A DNA stretch of 64,000 nucleotides from Myroides odoratus DSM 2801 (GCF_000243275.1 NZ_CM001437.1:3923326-3987325), one strand, 5' to 3'. Numbered from the stretch's first letter, positions 45,472 to 54,424 are shown. The notes: a model not told the origin generated them from the sequence alone. Numbers and translations are program-made.

Positions 45472-46089
45472 ATGAGTGAATCTGTTAGTAATCAGGTTTT
45501 AGAGAAGATTTCTAAATCTAAACGTGGCGAAATTTTTTTCGCTAATGATTTTATTAAATATGGCACATCTGATAATATTCGCCAAGTACTTTCACGTTTA
45601 GAAAAAGAAAAACTTATTGAACGACTAGCCCAAGGTATTTATATAAAACCTAAGCAAGATTCTTTGTTAGGAACAATATATCCAGGTATAGAGGAAATTG
45701 CAAATGAGATTGCAAAAAGAGATAAGGTGCGTATAGCTCCAACTGGTGTATTAGCATTATATCTATTGGGACTAACAACTCAAATACCATTAAAGACTGT
45801 TTATTTGACTGACGGGTCTCAAAGAGAAATTAAGGTTGGAAATAGGAAGATTAATTTTAAGAGGACTGTCCCTAAAAATCTTATGATAAAAGATAATCTA
45901 TTACATTTAGTAGTGCAGGCTTTTAAAGAAAAAGGGCAAAAACAAATTACAGATTCTTTTTTAAATACTATTAAATTAACTATTGATAAAATAGATCAGC
46001 AAGTGATAGAATCTCAATTGAAATTTGCTCCAGTTTGGATTCAAAAAGAAATTAAAAAACTTTATTATAAAGAGGAGTATGTGGATTAA
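45472..46089 (+). CDS. AbiEi-like antitoxin (DUF6088)
   Basis: 205 residues. An N-terminal winged-helix domain (GEIFFANDFIKYGTSDNIRQ, YIKPKQD) is followed by an AbiEi-type C-terminal domain (APTGVLALYLLGLTTQIPLK, VYLTDGSQREIKVG). It should act as a DNA-binding antitoxin and repress its own operon at the repeat just upstream. It overlaps the toxin gene by 11 bp, which couples their translation. AbiE systems are type IV toxin-antitoxin modules with abortive-infection activity. Confidence 0.83.
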   Translation: MSESVSNQVLEKISKSKRGEIFFANDFIKYGTSDNIRQVLSRLEKEKLIERLAQGIYIKPKQDSLLGTIYPGIEEIANEIAKRDKVRIAPTGVLALYLLGLTTQIPLKTVYLTDGSQREIKVGNRKINFKRTVPKNLMIKDNLLHLVVQAFKEKGQKQITDSFLNTIKLTIDKIDQQVIESQLKFAPVWIQKEIKKLYYKEEYVD

Positions 46090-47074
46090 TTTATCAGAAG
46101 AGCAAAGAGTTACTGTACTAAAACAAGCTGAAGCAGTTTATGGACTACCAGCTTTTGTAATAGAGAAAGATTGGTGGGTTTGTATTCTTTTAAAGGCAAT
46201 ATTTCAATCTAAATATGCAGGTTCTATTATATTTAAAGGAGGAACTTCACTGAGTAAGGCTTATAGTTTAATACAACGATTCTCAGAAGATATTGACTTG
46301 ATTATTGACAGACGTTTATTGGGGTTTGATGAGCTTGATTCTAAAACACAAATAAAAAAACTTAGAAAGGCTTCTGGGGGATTTATTATTAATGAATTTA
46401 GAGAAGAGTTAATACATCAATTAACTGAGTTGGGAGTAAATCCGAGTTTATATGAAATTAAGTATAACAATCATGTTGATGATACAAGTGACCCCAATAC
46501 TTTAGAGGTTTATTATCAATCAAGTGTCCCTGCTACTAATGCATATATTCAACAGCGTGTTTTACTTGAAATGGGGGCTAGATCGTTAACTGAGCCAGCT
46601 GAGTCAAAATCTATTATTTCATATATTGATTCGGAATTTTCAAAATCGCCTTTTGCTATGCCTACATTTAATGTAGAAGTTGTTGTTCCCACTCGTACTT
46701 TAATTGAGAAAGTATTGTTATTGCACGAAGAATTCTCAAAGCCTATTGAAAATATTAGAACTGATCGATTGACTAGGCATTTTTATGACATAGACAAAAT
46801 TATGGATTCAGAATTTGGTGAACAAGCAATAGTTGATGATGATTTGTTTACTAATATTGTTGAACATCGACAAAAAGTAACGCCTTTAAGAGGGATAGAT
46901 TACTCAAATCATAAAAAAGGTAAATTGAGTATTTTACCTCCAGAAGAACTACTTGAAAGATGGGCAGAAGACTATAAAACAATGCAAGAGCATATGATCA
47001 TTGGAAATAGTTTAAACTGGACTGATTTACTTAATCGTTTAAAGGAGATCGAAAATAAATTTAATAAGATTTAA
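46079..47074 (+). CDS. AbiEii-type nucleotidyltransferase toxin
   Basis: 331 residues from ATG 46079, preceded by a good ribosome site (AGAGGAG). An in-frame extension to 46025 is rejected. Nucleotidyltransferase motifs are G54GTSLSKAY and RFSEDIDL (E70, D71, D73), and the C-terminal segment has RTDRLTRHFYDI. AbiEii/MenT-like enzymes add nucleotides to substrates such as tRNA and stop growth. The pair sits in the ICE with the restriction and STAND genes. It ends before a very strong terminator. Confidence 0.85.
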   Translation: MWINLSEEQRVTVLKQAEAVYGLPAFVIEKDWWVCILLKAIFQSKYAGSIIFKGGTSLSKAYSLIQRFSEDIDLIIDRRLLGFDELDSKTQIKKLRKASGGFIINEFREELIHQLTELGVNPSLYEIKYNNHVDDTSDPNTLEVYYQSSVPATNAYIQQRVLLEMGARSLTEPAESKSIISYIDSEFSKSPFAMPTFNVEVVVPTRTLIEKVLLLHEEFSKPIENIRTDRLTRHFYDIDKIMDSEFGEQAIVDDDLFTNIVEHRQKVTPLRGIDYSNHKKGKLSILPPEELLERWAEDYKTMQEHMIIGNSLNWTDLLNRLKEIENKFNKI

Positions 47075-47171
47075 AAACTCAACTTTGTTAGTTGTCACAC
47101 AAAAATACAAAGGTTTTAAGATCATTATTTATAAAATATATGGAAATCGATAAATCCCTTTCCATATAATA

Positions 47172-47210
47172 AAACAGCCCCAACTATCCATGTAATAGTT
47201 GGGGCTGTTT
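47172..47210. terminator. Strong terminator between abiEii and excisionase gene
   Basis: AAACAGCCCCAACTA and TAGTTGGGGCTGTTT form a 15-bp perfect stem with a 9-nt loop. It can serve both convergent genes. Confidence 0.88.
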
Positions 47211-47214
47211 CATT

Positions 47215-47481
47215 TCATTCACTTTCCATCATTTTTATTATATCTTCATACCTATAAAATATAAGTCCACCTATCTTCTTAAATGGTATGGTACCATTTA
47301 TTCTCATATTTTGTAAGGTACCAGGAGAAATACCAAGAAGTTTTCTTACTTCATAGCTTTTAATCCATTGTTTTATCTCTTGGTCTTTCTTTCTATTAAA
47401 AGGGCTATACCTTCTTATCTCAGTAATAATCTCTTGTTTAAAAATCTCAAGGTCTTCTTTTGTAATAAAATCTACTTTCAT
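47215..47481 (-). CDS. Excisionase-like helix-turn-helix protein next to integrase
   Basis: 88 residues. The C-terminal 50 residues carry a MerR/excisionase winged helix (YEVRKLLGISPGTLQNMRIN, GTIPFKKIGGLIFYRYEDI). It lies 112 bp downstream of the integrase on the same strand, the normal place for a recombination directionality factor. A 13-bp inverted repeat lies between them. It likely controls ICE excision with the integrase. Confidence 0.8.
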   Translation of the reverse strand: MKVDFITKEDLEIFKQEIITEIRRYSPFNRKKDQEIKQWIKSYEVRKLLGISPGTLQNMRINGTIPFKKIGGLIFYRYEDIIKMMESE

Positions 47482-47490
47482 AATTAATAG

Positions 47491-47550
47491 TATTTAGGGT
47501 TAGTTTTGATTTGTTTTAAGCCGTTATAAGCTTAGTTCTAACCCTAAATA
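47491..47550. repeat. 13-bp inverted repeat between integrase and excisionase genes
   Basis: TATTTAGGGTTAG (47491-47503) and CTAACCCTAAATA (47538-47550) are perfect complements with a 34-bp spacer. It may be an operator or an attenuator controlling the excisionase gene. Confidence 0.6.
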
Positions 47551-47593
47551 ACAATTTGTATGTACTGGTTTAGTTCTGTTGTCTTTGGAAGGT

Positions 47594-48856
47594 TTAATTT
47601 GACTCTTCAAAGTTGTATTTGTGATTTTCCTGAATAAGTCTTCTTTCTCTTAGGTTGTCCATATCTTCACCCAGTTTATGTTCTAATACCTTCGCATAGA
47701 TTTGAGTTGTTTTAATAGCGGTATGTCCAAGCATTTTGCTAACAGACTCAATTGGTACACCATTGTTTAGTGTAACAGTCGTAGCAAAGGTATGTCTGGC
47801 TAAGTGGAAAGATAAGTTCTTATCTATTTCACAAATAATAGCAATCTCTTTTAAGTAACCATTCATTCGTTGGTTACTAATAACAGGAAATAGTTTGCCT
47901 TTGGCAAAAGCCACAGGATGCTCTTTGTATTTTTCAATTAGTTCTAAGGCTTCAGGTAAGAGAGGTACCCTAACTGGTATTTTAGTTTTCTCTCTACTTG
48001 ATATAATCCAATCTTTTCCATCACTTCCTTTTGTTATGTTTTGTGGTGCTAAGTGAAAGATATCTATATAAGCTAAGCCAGTATAACAACTAAACAAAAA
48101 CATATCAAGAACGGATTGTAATCGTTCAATAGCGAAATTCTTGTTGACAAGGATTTCAAGTTCTGATTTAGTTAGGTGTCCTCTTTCTGTCTTTTCAAAT
48201 TGAAGTTTATATTTGGTAAAGGGATCTTTCTCCATCCATTCCATTGTGATAGCTAAGTTGATTAACTTTTTAAACCTTTCAATGTGTTTCATAATACCAT
48301 TGTTATTTAATGGTTGATGCTTGTGAATAGGTTTACAGTTTCTCAAGAAGTTTTCAAAGTCAAAGATAAATTTGTAGTTAATCTCGCTTAAATAGATGTC
48401 AGTTCGATTGTGTACTTTACGCAAATAGTTTTTAAGGTACTTTTCCGTAGAGAAGTAGTTCTTTAGGGTACCATAAGCTAATTTACTTGTAGCTATCTCT
48501 CTGTGATAGTCTATAAGCTTTAAAAGTGATGATTCTGTATCATCATGTCCAAGAAAGATGTTTTTAACAGCTCCAATAGAGACAACTCTTTTTTGTTGAA
48601 CTAATTGATGATAGGCATCTGTAATGAGGGAACGTACTCGCTCAATATGTGCGTTGATTCGAACCGTGTCCTCACTTTTTCCTTTTGCTTTTCCTTTAAT
48701 GTTATCCCAAGAAGTAGGGGATATTTTTAGTTTTAAAGAAATTTCTGTTCGTTGCCCATTTACTGTAACCCTAGCGTATATAAGGGATGGGACTGTTTTG
48801 TTTGAATTAGAAACACGTATAATGAAGTGTATTCCAAATGTGTTTTTTGTTTTCAT
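47594..48856 (-). CDS. int: Tyrosine integrase of the ICE
   Basis: 420 residues. An N-terminal arm-type binding domain (VPSLIYARVTVNGQRTEISL) and a SAM-like domain precede the catalytic domain, with HLARHTFATT, LGHTAIKTTQ and nucleophile Tyr387 (QIYAKV). At the usual first-arginine position the sequence reads CYTGLAYIDIFHL, so Ala replaces Arg, as in IntDOT-like enzymes. It would integrate and excise the element. It lies at the right end, 300 bp from tRNA-Pro, and faces into the element. Confidence 0.9.
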   Translation of the reverse strand: MKTKNTFGIHFIIRVSNSNKTVPSLIYARVTVNGQRTEISLKLKISPTSWDNIKGKAKGKSEDTVRINAHIERVRSLITDAYHQLVQQKRVVSIGAVKNIFLGHDDTESSLLKLIDYHREIATSKLAYGTLKNYFSTEKYLKNYLRKVHNRTDIYLSEINYKFIFDFENFLRNCKPIHKHQPLNNNGIMKHIERFKKLINLAITMEWMEKDPFTKYKLQFEKTERGHLTKSELEILVNKNFAIERLQSVLDMFLFSCYTGLAYIDIFHLAPQNITKGSDGKDWIISSREKTKIPVRVPLLPEALELIEKYKEHPVAFAKGKLFPVISNQRMNGYLKEIAIICEIDKNLSFHLARHTFATTVTLNNGVPIESVSKMLGHTAIKTTQIYAKVLEHKLGEDMDNLRERRLIQENHKYNFEESN

Positions 48857-49100
48857 ATCAATCTATTTTAATGTTAACCGAACTGTTTTGATATGGTTTT
48901 TAAAAACTACTCACCTGAATAGTACTCAAACAAGACCAAAAAGCACTGAATTAAACTAAAATAAATTGTATTTAATTTATTGAAATACAATTAGTTAAAC
49001 TCGATTCGGTGAGCTAATTTACCTTTTAAAAATAGCTCACCTAATAGCTCACATTTAGATTGATTTACAATGGATTATTATGATATATTTAAAAATAAAA
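48857..49100. other. Right end of the ICE with repeated CTCACC motifs
   Basis: No gene. CTCACCT occurs at 48910. GGTGAGCTA (49008-49016) is the exact inverse of TAGCTCACC (49033-49041), and TAGCTCACA follows at 49045. These look like arm-type integrase sites. The attachment core is not resolved. Confidence 0.55.
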
Positions 49101-49131
49101 AAATCCGTAAGTAATTGATACTTACGGATTT
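49101..49131 (-). terminator. Terminator of the tRNA-Ser/tRNA-Pro transcript
   Basis: AAATCCGTAAG and CTTACGGATTT form an 11-bp stem with a 9-nt loop, with a T-run on the minus strand. It is 25 bp past tRNA-Pro, so the original tRNA terminator is still in place and the element inserted beyond it. Confidence 0.85.
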
Positions 49132-49155
49132 AGGCACATTCTGATACCCTAAAAG

Positions 49156-49230
49156 TCGGGGTGGCAGGATTCGAACCTGCGACCTCCTGGTCCCAAACCA
49201 GGCGCGATGACCGGGCTACGCTACACCCCG
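49156..49230 (-). tRNA. tRNA-Pro (anticodon TGG)
   Basis: On the minus strand the acceptor CGGGGTG pairs with CACCCCG. The anticodon stem CCTGG/CCAGG encloses TTTGGGA, giving anticodon TGG. The T arm holds GGTTCGAATCC. ORFs called across it on both strands are artefacts. Confidence 0.95.
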
Positions 49231-49236
49231 AAGAAG

Positions 49237-49320
49237 CGGAGAGACAGGGACTCGAACCCTGGCGACCGTTACCAGTCGACAGATTAGCAATCTGCTCCGT
49301 TACCACTCCGGCACCTCTCC
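49237..49320 (-). tRNA. tRNA-Ser (anticodon GCT)
   Basis: The acceptor GGAGAGG pairs with CTCTCC. The anticodon loop TTGCTAA gives GCT. There is a long variable arm, typical of class II tRNA-Ser, and a T arm with GGTTCGAGTCC. It is 6 bp upstream of tRNA-Pro in the same transcript. Confidence 0.94.
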
Positions 49321-49553
49321 TGAAAACTGAGGAATCCCTCATTTTTACTGGAGCAAACATACCATTACTTTTTATTTTATGCAAATAATTTTAAGTCAAA
49401 AATAGAAGAAAATAACGCAGTTTTTTTTACTCCATTAAGTATGAGATGGATATGATTGAAAAAAAAATAAAAAAAGAAGAGGGTTACATGTCTTTTATTC
49501 CAAAACCACCCTATTTTAAAGGGAAGAAGAGGAGTTTGATTTAAATTATCTCG

Positions 49554-49561
49554 TATCTTTG
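49554..49561 (+). promoter_or_regulatory. Candidate -7 box of the first GNAT gene
   Basis: TATCTTTG matches the TAnnTTTG consensus. TTTG at 49535-49538 could be the -33 element, but the spacer is short (15 bp). Confidence 0.4.
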
Positions 49562-49613
49562 TGCCAGAAATATAGATAGAGCGAAGAAAAAAAAGCATTT
49601 CTAGCCTAAATCA

Positions 49614-50162
49614 ATGCAGCAATTTATGAAATTTGATACAACCCTAACTTTTTCAAGTGATCGCTTGAAGTTTATTATTGTAAATGACCAATACGTAGAG
49701 GACATCTTTAAAGAGTTAACCCCAACAGTGGCTAAGTTCTTACCTTTTATCCCTACCCAAAAAAAAGAGGATACTTTTGGCTTTGTAGCGTATAGCTTAG
49801 GTCAATTAGAAAAGGAAAAAGACATTACTTTACTGGCAATAGATAATCAGACAGGAGAATTCATTGGATGTTGTGGAGTCCACGATATTTGTGATGAATC
49901 TATTTCGATTGGCCTTTGGATTAAAGAGAGTGCAAATGGAAAAGGATATGGAAAAGAAATCGTGAAAGCATTAGAACAATTCGTTTTCGATCACTTAGCT
50001 GTTGATTACTTAATTTACAATGTAGAACGAAACAATGCAGGAAGTATCAACATTGCAGAAAAATTAGGTTACATATACCACAGTGATTTCAAGCGCAACA
50101 TCAGTGAAGAAAAAATATTGGATATGTTGCATTACCGCAAGGCTAATGTAGCCAAGCAATAA
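49614..50162 (+). CDS. GNAT acetyltransferase, RimJ/RimL type
   Basis: 182 residues. The GNAT fold shows ISIGLWIKESANGKGYGKEI, in which the acetyl-CoA pyrophosphate loop is NGKGYG, and a later NNAGSINIAEKLGY segment. It probably acetylates an amino group of a protein or small molecule. The next gene on the same strand contains a second, related GNAT domain, so the two may be duplicates. Substrate unknown. Confidence 0.85.
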   Translation: MQQFMKFDTTLTFSSDRLKFIIVNDQYVEDIFKELTPTVAKFLPFIPTQKKEDTFGFVAYSLGQLEKEKDITLLAIDNQTGEFIGCCGVHDICDESISIGLWIKESANGKGYGKEIVKALEQFVFDHLAVDYLIYNVERNNAGSINIAEKLGYIYHSDFKRNISEEKILDMLHYRKANVAKQ

Positions 50163-50248
50163 ATTCAATTCAAAATAAGAGATAAGAAAGTTCAGTTTGA
50201 TTCGAAAGAATGAAATTGAACTTTTTTTGCATAACAACTCAAATAATC

Positions 50249-51307
50249 ATGAAACAAAGATCCTCCTATACGCCAGAAAACCTTGCTAAACTTTCTTTTT
50301 TAGAGGAAGCAGATTGCGAATTGATAACCTTGTTGCAAGCTTTGCTTCAGGGGGAAACGAATTGGTCAGATGTACTCTTACAAGTAGAAGAAGCGGAGCA
50401 TTTATCCGTAGTTCATCCTTGTATCCTCTCTATTGTATTGGGAAACATAACCCAAGAAGTGGCATTGATTGAACGAGAAGTACAGCTAAGGCTTCTCGCG
50501 GTATTGCTGCAAAAGATGGGAAAACACTGGAATAACTATCGTTCAGTTGCTATACCGAATACAGCAGCCTGGATAGAGCAATTGATTGAAAATCCAACAG
50601 AAGAGATCCCACAAGAGGAACAAACCAAGCACGTTTGGTTTCACTTGTTGCAACTCTTTTTAGATGCTCAGCAAGACCTCAATCAAATGGCTACCTACAA
50701 TTTGATTCAGACAGGGATAAAACAAGAGGTTTGTATGATTGTAGCGATGTTAGCTCCGCAAGAGCGAAAAATATTTGCATCCAATGAAGAATGGGAAACC
50801 TCTCGATTGATGTTTAGAAAAATCCAAGAGGAGGATAAGACCTTACTGCAAAACCATTTTACACCTGCAGTAGGGAAGTATTTGAGTATAGATGCCTTAA
50901 ATCATCCTGTATTAGTACAAGCTTATATTCAACAGTCACAAGCAGAAATGCAACAGGGAACTTGTTTAGTGCTGATGGCTTTTGAGCGTGAAACAGAGGT
51001 GTTTATTGGATGTTTAACCCTTAATGATATCAATCAAGAAACTGCCGAAATTGGATTGTGGGTGCGTGAAGATCAACAAGGAAAAGGGTATGGAAAAGAA
51101 TTACTCAATCAAGCGATTGCTATTATAGAAGAAAGTATTCCGACGAATGAAATAATTTATACCGTTGAAAAGGAGAATCACAAAAGTATAGCGCTGTGTG
51201 AGAACATGGGGTTTCAATTCGACAAGGAGTTAATCTTAGAACCTACCCCTTTAAAGAATAAATACAGGGAAATGTTGCGTTATAGTAAAACGATAAAGGA
51301 GAAATAA
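50249..51307 (+). CDS. Two-domain protein: helical N-terminus plus GNAT acetyltransferase
   Basis: About 352 residues from ATG 50249 (MKQRSSYTPENL). An in-frame start at 50210 is less likely. Residues 1-185 are helical and leucine-rich and match nothing I recognise. Residues about 190-350 form a GNAT domain (EIGLWVREDQQGKGYGKELL, then ENHKSIALCENMGF) very like the upstream gene. It may be a fused or expanded paralogue. Substrate unknown. Confidence 0.8.
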   Translation: MKQRSSYTPENLAKLSFLEEADCELITLLQALLQGETNWSDVLLQVEEAEHLSVVHPCILSIVLGNITQEVALIEREVQLRLLAVLLQKMGKHWNNYRSVAIPNTAAWIEQLIENPTEEIPQEEQTKHVWFHLLQLFLDAQQDLNQMATYNLIQTGIKQEVCMIVAMLAPQERKIFASNEEWETSRLMFRKIQEEDKTLLQNHFTPAVGKYLSIDALNHPVLVQAYIQQSQAEMQQGTCLVLMAFERETEVFIGCLTLNDINQETAEIGLWVREDQQGKGYGKELLNQAIAIIEESIPTNEIIYTVEKENHKSIALCENMGFQFDKELILEPTPLKNKYREMLRYSKTIKEK

Positions 51308-51380
51308 TAAAGACACACTATAACCTTGATACCAAGAATAGTGCTTCATGGTTGCATTTGTCAGACCAAATGAGATAAAA

Positions 51381-51407
51381 AAAATAGCGAGGGTTACTCG
51401 CTATTTT
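51381..51407. terminator. Terminator between GNAT gene and outer-membrane protein gene
   Basis: AAAATAGCGAG and CTCGCTATTTT form an 11-bp perfect stem with a 5-nt loop, between convergent genes. Confidence 0.85.
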
Positions 51408-51443
51408 TATATCGTTATAAGAGAAAAGAGAAAGATCTGTACA

Positions 51444-51938
51444 TTAGAATTTGTAACGCACGGCAATACCTAGATCCAGGTATAAACCATCTCTATACGA
51501 ATTGTTTAAATACAATTCTGGACGTGCATCAATGGCGATTTGCAATGGAATATCCAAATTGTATTCTAATCCTACTGTTCCCGTTAATAGACCAAAAGTT
51601 CCATCATCTTTGTATCGATGACCGTGGTCGTGGTATTTGTAGTCATAGGTTCCTACAGCCGCACCAGCACCCGCAAACCAATTCAGATTACCCTCAATAT
51701 TCCAAACCCATTCGTACAATCCAGTAACCTTAACCGTATTGTAGTTATGGTTGTCTCTAAAACCAAGGTTAACCTCTAAGCGATTGTTGCGCATTAAATC
51801 TCTTTGGTAAGAAATCTCCGTCCCTAGTCCTGAATTTGCTCCAAAACGCAAACCAATAGCATTTTTAGGTCCTTTTTGTGCAAAAGATGCCGTAGTAGCA
51901 AGTCCGACTAATCCAATTGAAAGCAGCAATTTTCTCAT
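51444..51938 (-). CDS. Small outer-membrane beta-barrel protein
   Basis: 164 residues. A signal peptide (MRKLLLSIGLVGLATTASFAQ) is followed by alternating hydrophobic strands (AIGLRFGANSGLGTEISY, WFAGAGAAVGTY) ending in an aromatic residue (AVRYKF). This fits a small eight-stranded-type barrel of the OmpA/OmpX-like group, with a His-rich loop (YHDHGHRYKDDG). Function unknown. TATTTTTG on the minus strand (51968-51975) could be its -7 box. Confidence 0.8.
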   Translation of the reverse strand: MRKLLLSIGLVGLATTASFAQKGPKNAIGLRFGANSGLGTEISYQRDLMRNNRLEVNLGFRDNHNYNTVKVTGLYEWVWNIEGNLNWFAGAGAAVGTYDYKYHDHGHRYKDDGTFGLLTGTVGLEYNLDIPLQIAIDARPELYLNNSYRDGLYLDLGIAVRYKF

Positions 51939-52075
51939 TTTCTTATTTAATTTTTAGTTTAAGAGTGCAAAAATAAGGAATCCAAGAGGATTATAAAAGA
52001 GGAGTGTGTAAATGAATGAAAGTGATAAAATTTATTTTTTTGTTGTCAATTTTAAATAAAGGATTTATCTTTGTC

Positions 52076-52157
52076 GCTTAATTATCAGGAATTTTTCTAA
52101 AAACAAGTAGAAAAATAGCAACCTGCAACAACAAGCAAGGTGCTGCAAACGATAAGC
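52076..52157 (+). promoter_or_regulatory. Riboswitch-like leader resembling the SAM-I 3' core
   Basis: GCTTAATTATC (52076-52086) can pair with GATAAGC (52151-52157). Inside lies a stem ATTTTTCTA/TAGAAAAAT, then AGCAACCTGC, a short loop, and GCAAGGTGCT. The AGCAACC...AAGGTGCT...GATAAG order matches the 3' half of SAM-I riboswitches, but the usual AGAG...GGGA...GGCCC core is absent. A small hairpin (ATACC/GGTAT, 52181-52197) and a T-run follow. It precedes the NhaC-type gene by about 110 bp. Confidence 0.45.
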
Positions 52158-52265
52158 CAGTAATGGAAAAAATGTTGTATATACCACACTTAGGTATGAT
52201 TTATGTAGTATTTTTTTTCGTTCGGTACGCGTTGTTACTTGACTTTAGAATGAAAAAAACGAACT

Positions 52266-53558
52266 ATGTCAGACAATAAATTCTACACCCTCATTCCGTT
52301 TTTTGTATTTGTAGCTGTCTTTTTAGGTAGCTGAATAGCTTTAGACAACTTTTATCAATTGCCATCGCCTATAGCCATCAGTTTAGGGATTATTACGGCT
52401 TTTGTGCTTTTTTATAAAACACCAATTAACGATCGCATAACTGCACTAATTGAAGGTTGTGGGGATAGTAAAATTATAACCATGTGTTTAATTTACTTGC
52501 TAGCTGGTGCTTTTGCAACCATAACCAAGGCTATTGGTGGAGTTGATGCCATGGTGAACATTGGGCTACAATATATCCCAGTGGCCTACTTAGGCGTGGG
52601 GATTTTTGTAATCTCTTGTTTCTTATCCCTTTCTATTGGAACATCAGTCGGGACGATTGTCGCCTTAGGGCCTATCGTCGTAGGTTTAGCAGAAAAAACA
52701 GGCAGTTCGATGGGACTACTTTGTGGTGCGCTATTAGGAGGTGCTATGTTTGGAGATAATCTCTCTATTATTTCAGATACTACAATTACAGCAACTCAAA
52801 CGATGGGATGCGAGATGAAAGATAAATTCAAAGCCAATTTTAAAATTGCTATTCCAGCAGCACTATTGACGATTGTCGTTTTGGTATTCATGAAAAATGA
52901 TACTGTAGATGTTGCTTTGGCGGTAGATGAGCACGCCAATTATGTACTGTTGATTCCTTATGTATTGACGATTGTATTGGCTTTGGTGGGCATTCAGGTC
53001 TTCGTAGCTTTGTTCTTAGGGATTCTATCAGCGGGTATTATTGGTTTAGTGCAGGCAGATTTTGACCTGGTAGGTTTAGCGAATCATACGTATGACGGAT
53101 TTACGTCCATGACAGAAATCTTTTTGTTGTCTATGTTAACAGGCGGTTTAGCGCGTATGATTGAACAACAGGGAGGAATTGTATGGATATTGAGAAGCAT
53201 GCAAAAGAGAATTCGAACCAGTAAAGGAGCCGTTTTTGGTATTGCCTCTCTTGTTTCAGGGATTGGGGTTTGTATGGCAAATAACACCGTTTCCATTTTA
53301 GTTGCAGGAAATTTAGCCAATGATGTCGCAACCGAATACAAACTAAATCGTCCGTATGTAGCCTCCGTGTTGGACATTTTCGCTTGTATTGTACAGGGAA
53401 TTCTGCCGTATGGGGCTCAAATCCTTATCTTACTGAGCTTTACAGATAAGAAGCTAGGGTATCTTGAATTGGTATCTCAAGGTTATTACTTCGCTTTTCT
53501 ATTTGTAGTAACCATATTTTACATGGTGTTCTTTAGAAAAGAGGTACAAACCACTTAA
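52266..53558 (+). pseudogene. NhaC-family Na+/H+ antiporter with in-frame TGA
   Basis: From ATG 52266 the frame reads MSDNKFYTLIPFFVFVAVFL, then GS, then TGA at 52332-52334, then IALDNFYQLPSPIAIS and onward to 53558. The stop replaces one codon in the first membrane segment; GGA to TGA would explain it. The remaining 407 residues are uninterrupted and contain about ten membrane segments (LIYLLAGAFATITKAIGGV, LSIGTSVGTIVALGPIVVGL). NhaC relatives include methionine transporters such as MetT. A TTG at 52359 could restart translation without the first helix. It is otherwise intact. Confidence 0.7.
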
Positions 53559-53585
53559 AATAGTTATACCGAATTACAAAATGTT

Positions 53586-53593
53586 TATATTTG
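53586..53593 (+). promoter_or_regulatory. Candidate -7 box of fabG
   Basis: TATATTTG fits TAnnTTTG and lies 30 bp before the fabG ATG. No clear -33 TTG is present. Confidence 0.35.
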
Positions 53594-53622
53594 CGCTTTG
53601 TCAAAACAAAATTTGAATATAC

Positions 53623-54369
53623 ATGAAATTATTAGAAGGAAAGATAGCAATTATTACCGGTGCTACACGTGGAATTGGTAGAGGTGTAGCAATAGCGTTT
53701 GCAGAGCAAGGAGCTAATGTAGCTTTTACTTATAGCTCATCTGTACAAGCAGCAGATGAATTAGTAAGCGAATTAGTAGCTTTAGGAGTTCAAGCAAAAG
53801 GATACCAATCAAATGCAGCTGAATATGCAGCAGCAGAACAATTGGTAGATGAAGTTTTGAAAGACTTTGGTAATATTGATATTTTAATTAATAATGCTGG
53901 TATTACAAAAGATAACTTATTAATGAGAATGTCGGAACAAGATTTTGATGCAGTTATCGAAGTAAACTTGAAATCGGTGTTTAATATGACAAAAGCCGTA
54001 CAGCGTACCATGTTAAAAAATAGAAAAGGTTCTATTATTAATATGAGCTCTGTTGTGGGAGTAAAAGGAAATGCAGGTCAAGCAAATTATGCAGCGTCTA
54101 AAGCAGGGGTAATTGGATTCTCTAAATCAGTAGCTTTAGAATTAGGATCTAGAAATATTCGTTGTAACGTCATTGCGCCAGGATTTATCGAAACAGAAAT
54201 GACTGGAAAATTAGCCGAAGATGTAGTGAAAGGATGGACAGATGCTATTCCATTAAAACGCGGTGGAAAACCAGAAGATATTGCAAATGCATGCGTATTC
54301 TTGGCTTCTGAGATGTCAGCTTATATTACAGGACAAGTAATCAACGTGGATGGAGGAATGTTAACTTAA
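53623..54369 (+). CDS. fabG: 3-oxoacyl-ACP reductase FabG
   Basis: 248 residues, full length for the short-chain dehydrogenase family. The cofactor motif is TGATRGIG (residues 12-19). NNAG is present. The active site is Ser143, Tyr156 and Lys160 in YAASK. It reduces 3-oxoacyl-ACP with NADPH in fatty acid elongation. It stands alone with a terminator directly behind. General FabG identity is strong, though some SDR paralogues have other substrates. Confidence 0.92.
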   Translation: MKLLEGKIAIITGATRGIGRGVAIAFAEQGANVAFTYSSSVQAADELVSELVALGVQAKGYQSNAAEYAAAEQLVDEVLKDFGNIDILINNAGITKDNLLMRMSEQDFDAVIEVNLKSVFNMTKAVQRTMLKNRKGSIINMSSVVGVKGNAGQANYAASKAGVIGFSKSVALELGSRNIRCNVIAPGFIETEMTGKLAEDVVKGWTDAIPLKRGGKPEDIANACVFLASEMSAYITGQVINVDGGMLT

Positions 54370-54390
54370 TCCATTTTTAAAATAGAGTAA

Positions 54391-54424
54391 AGAGGGTGCC
54401 TTAAACGGTTGCCCTCTTTTTTTT
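54391..54424 (+). terminator. Terminator after fabG
   Basis: AGAGGGTGCC and GGTTGCCCTCT pair as a stem of about 6-8 bp, followed by a run of nine T. Confidence 0.75.

Noticed and set aside
49156..49163. Integration of the ICE into the tRNA-Pro 3' end
   Set aside because: No copy of the tRNA 3' end was found at the left side, and the tRNA terminator is still in place 25 bp downstream.
49130..49388. Overlapping ORFs on both strands
   Set aside because: They run across tRNA-Pro and tRNA-Ser and are not proteins.
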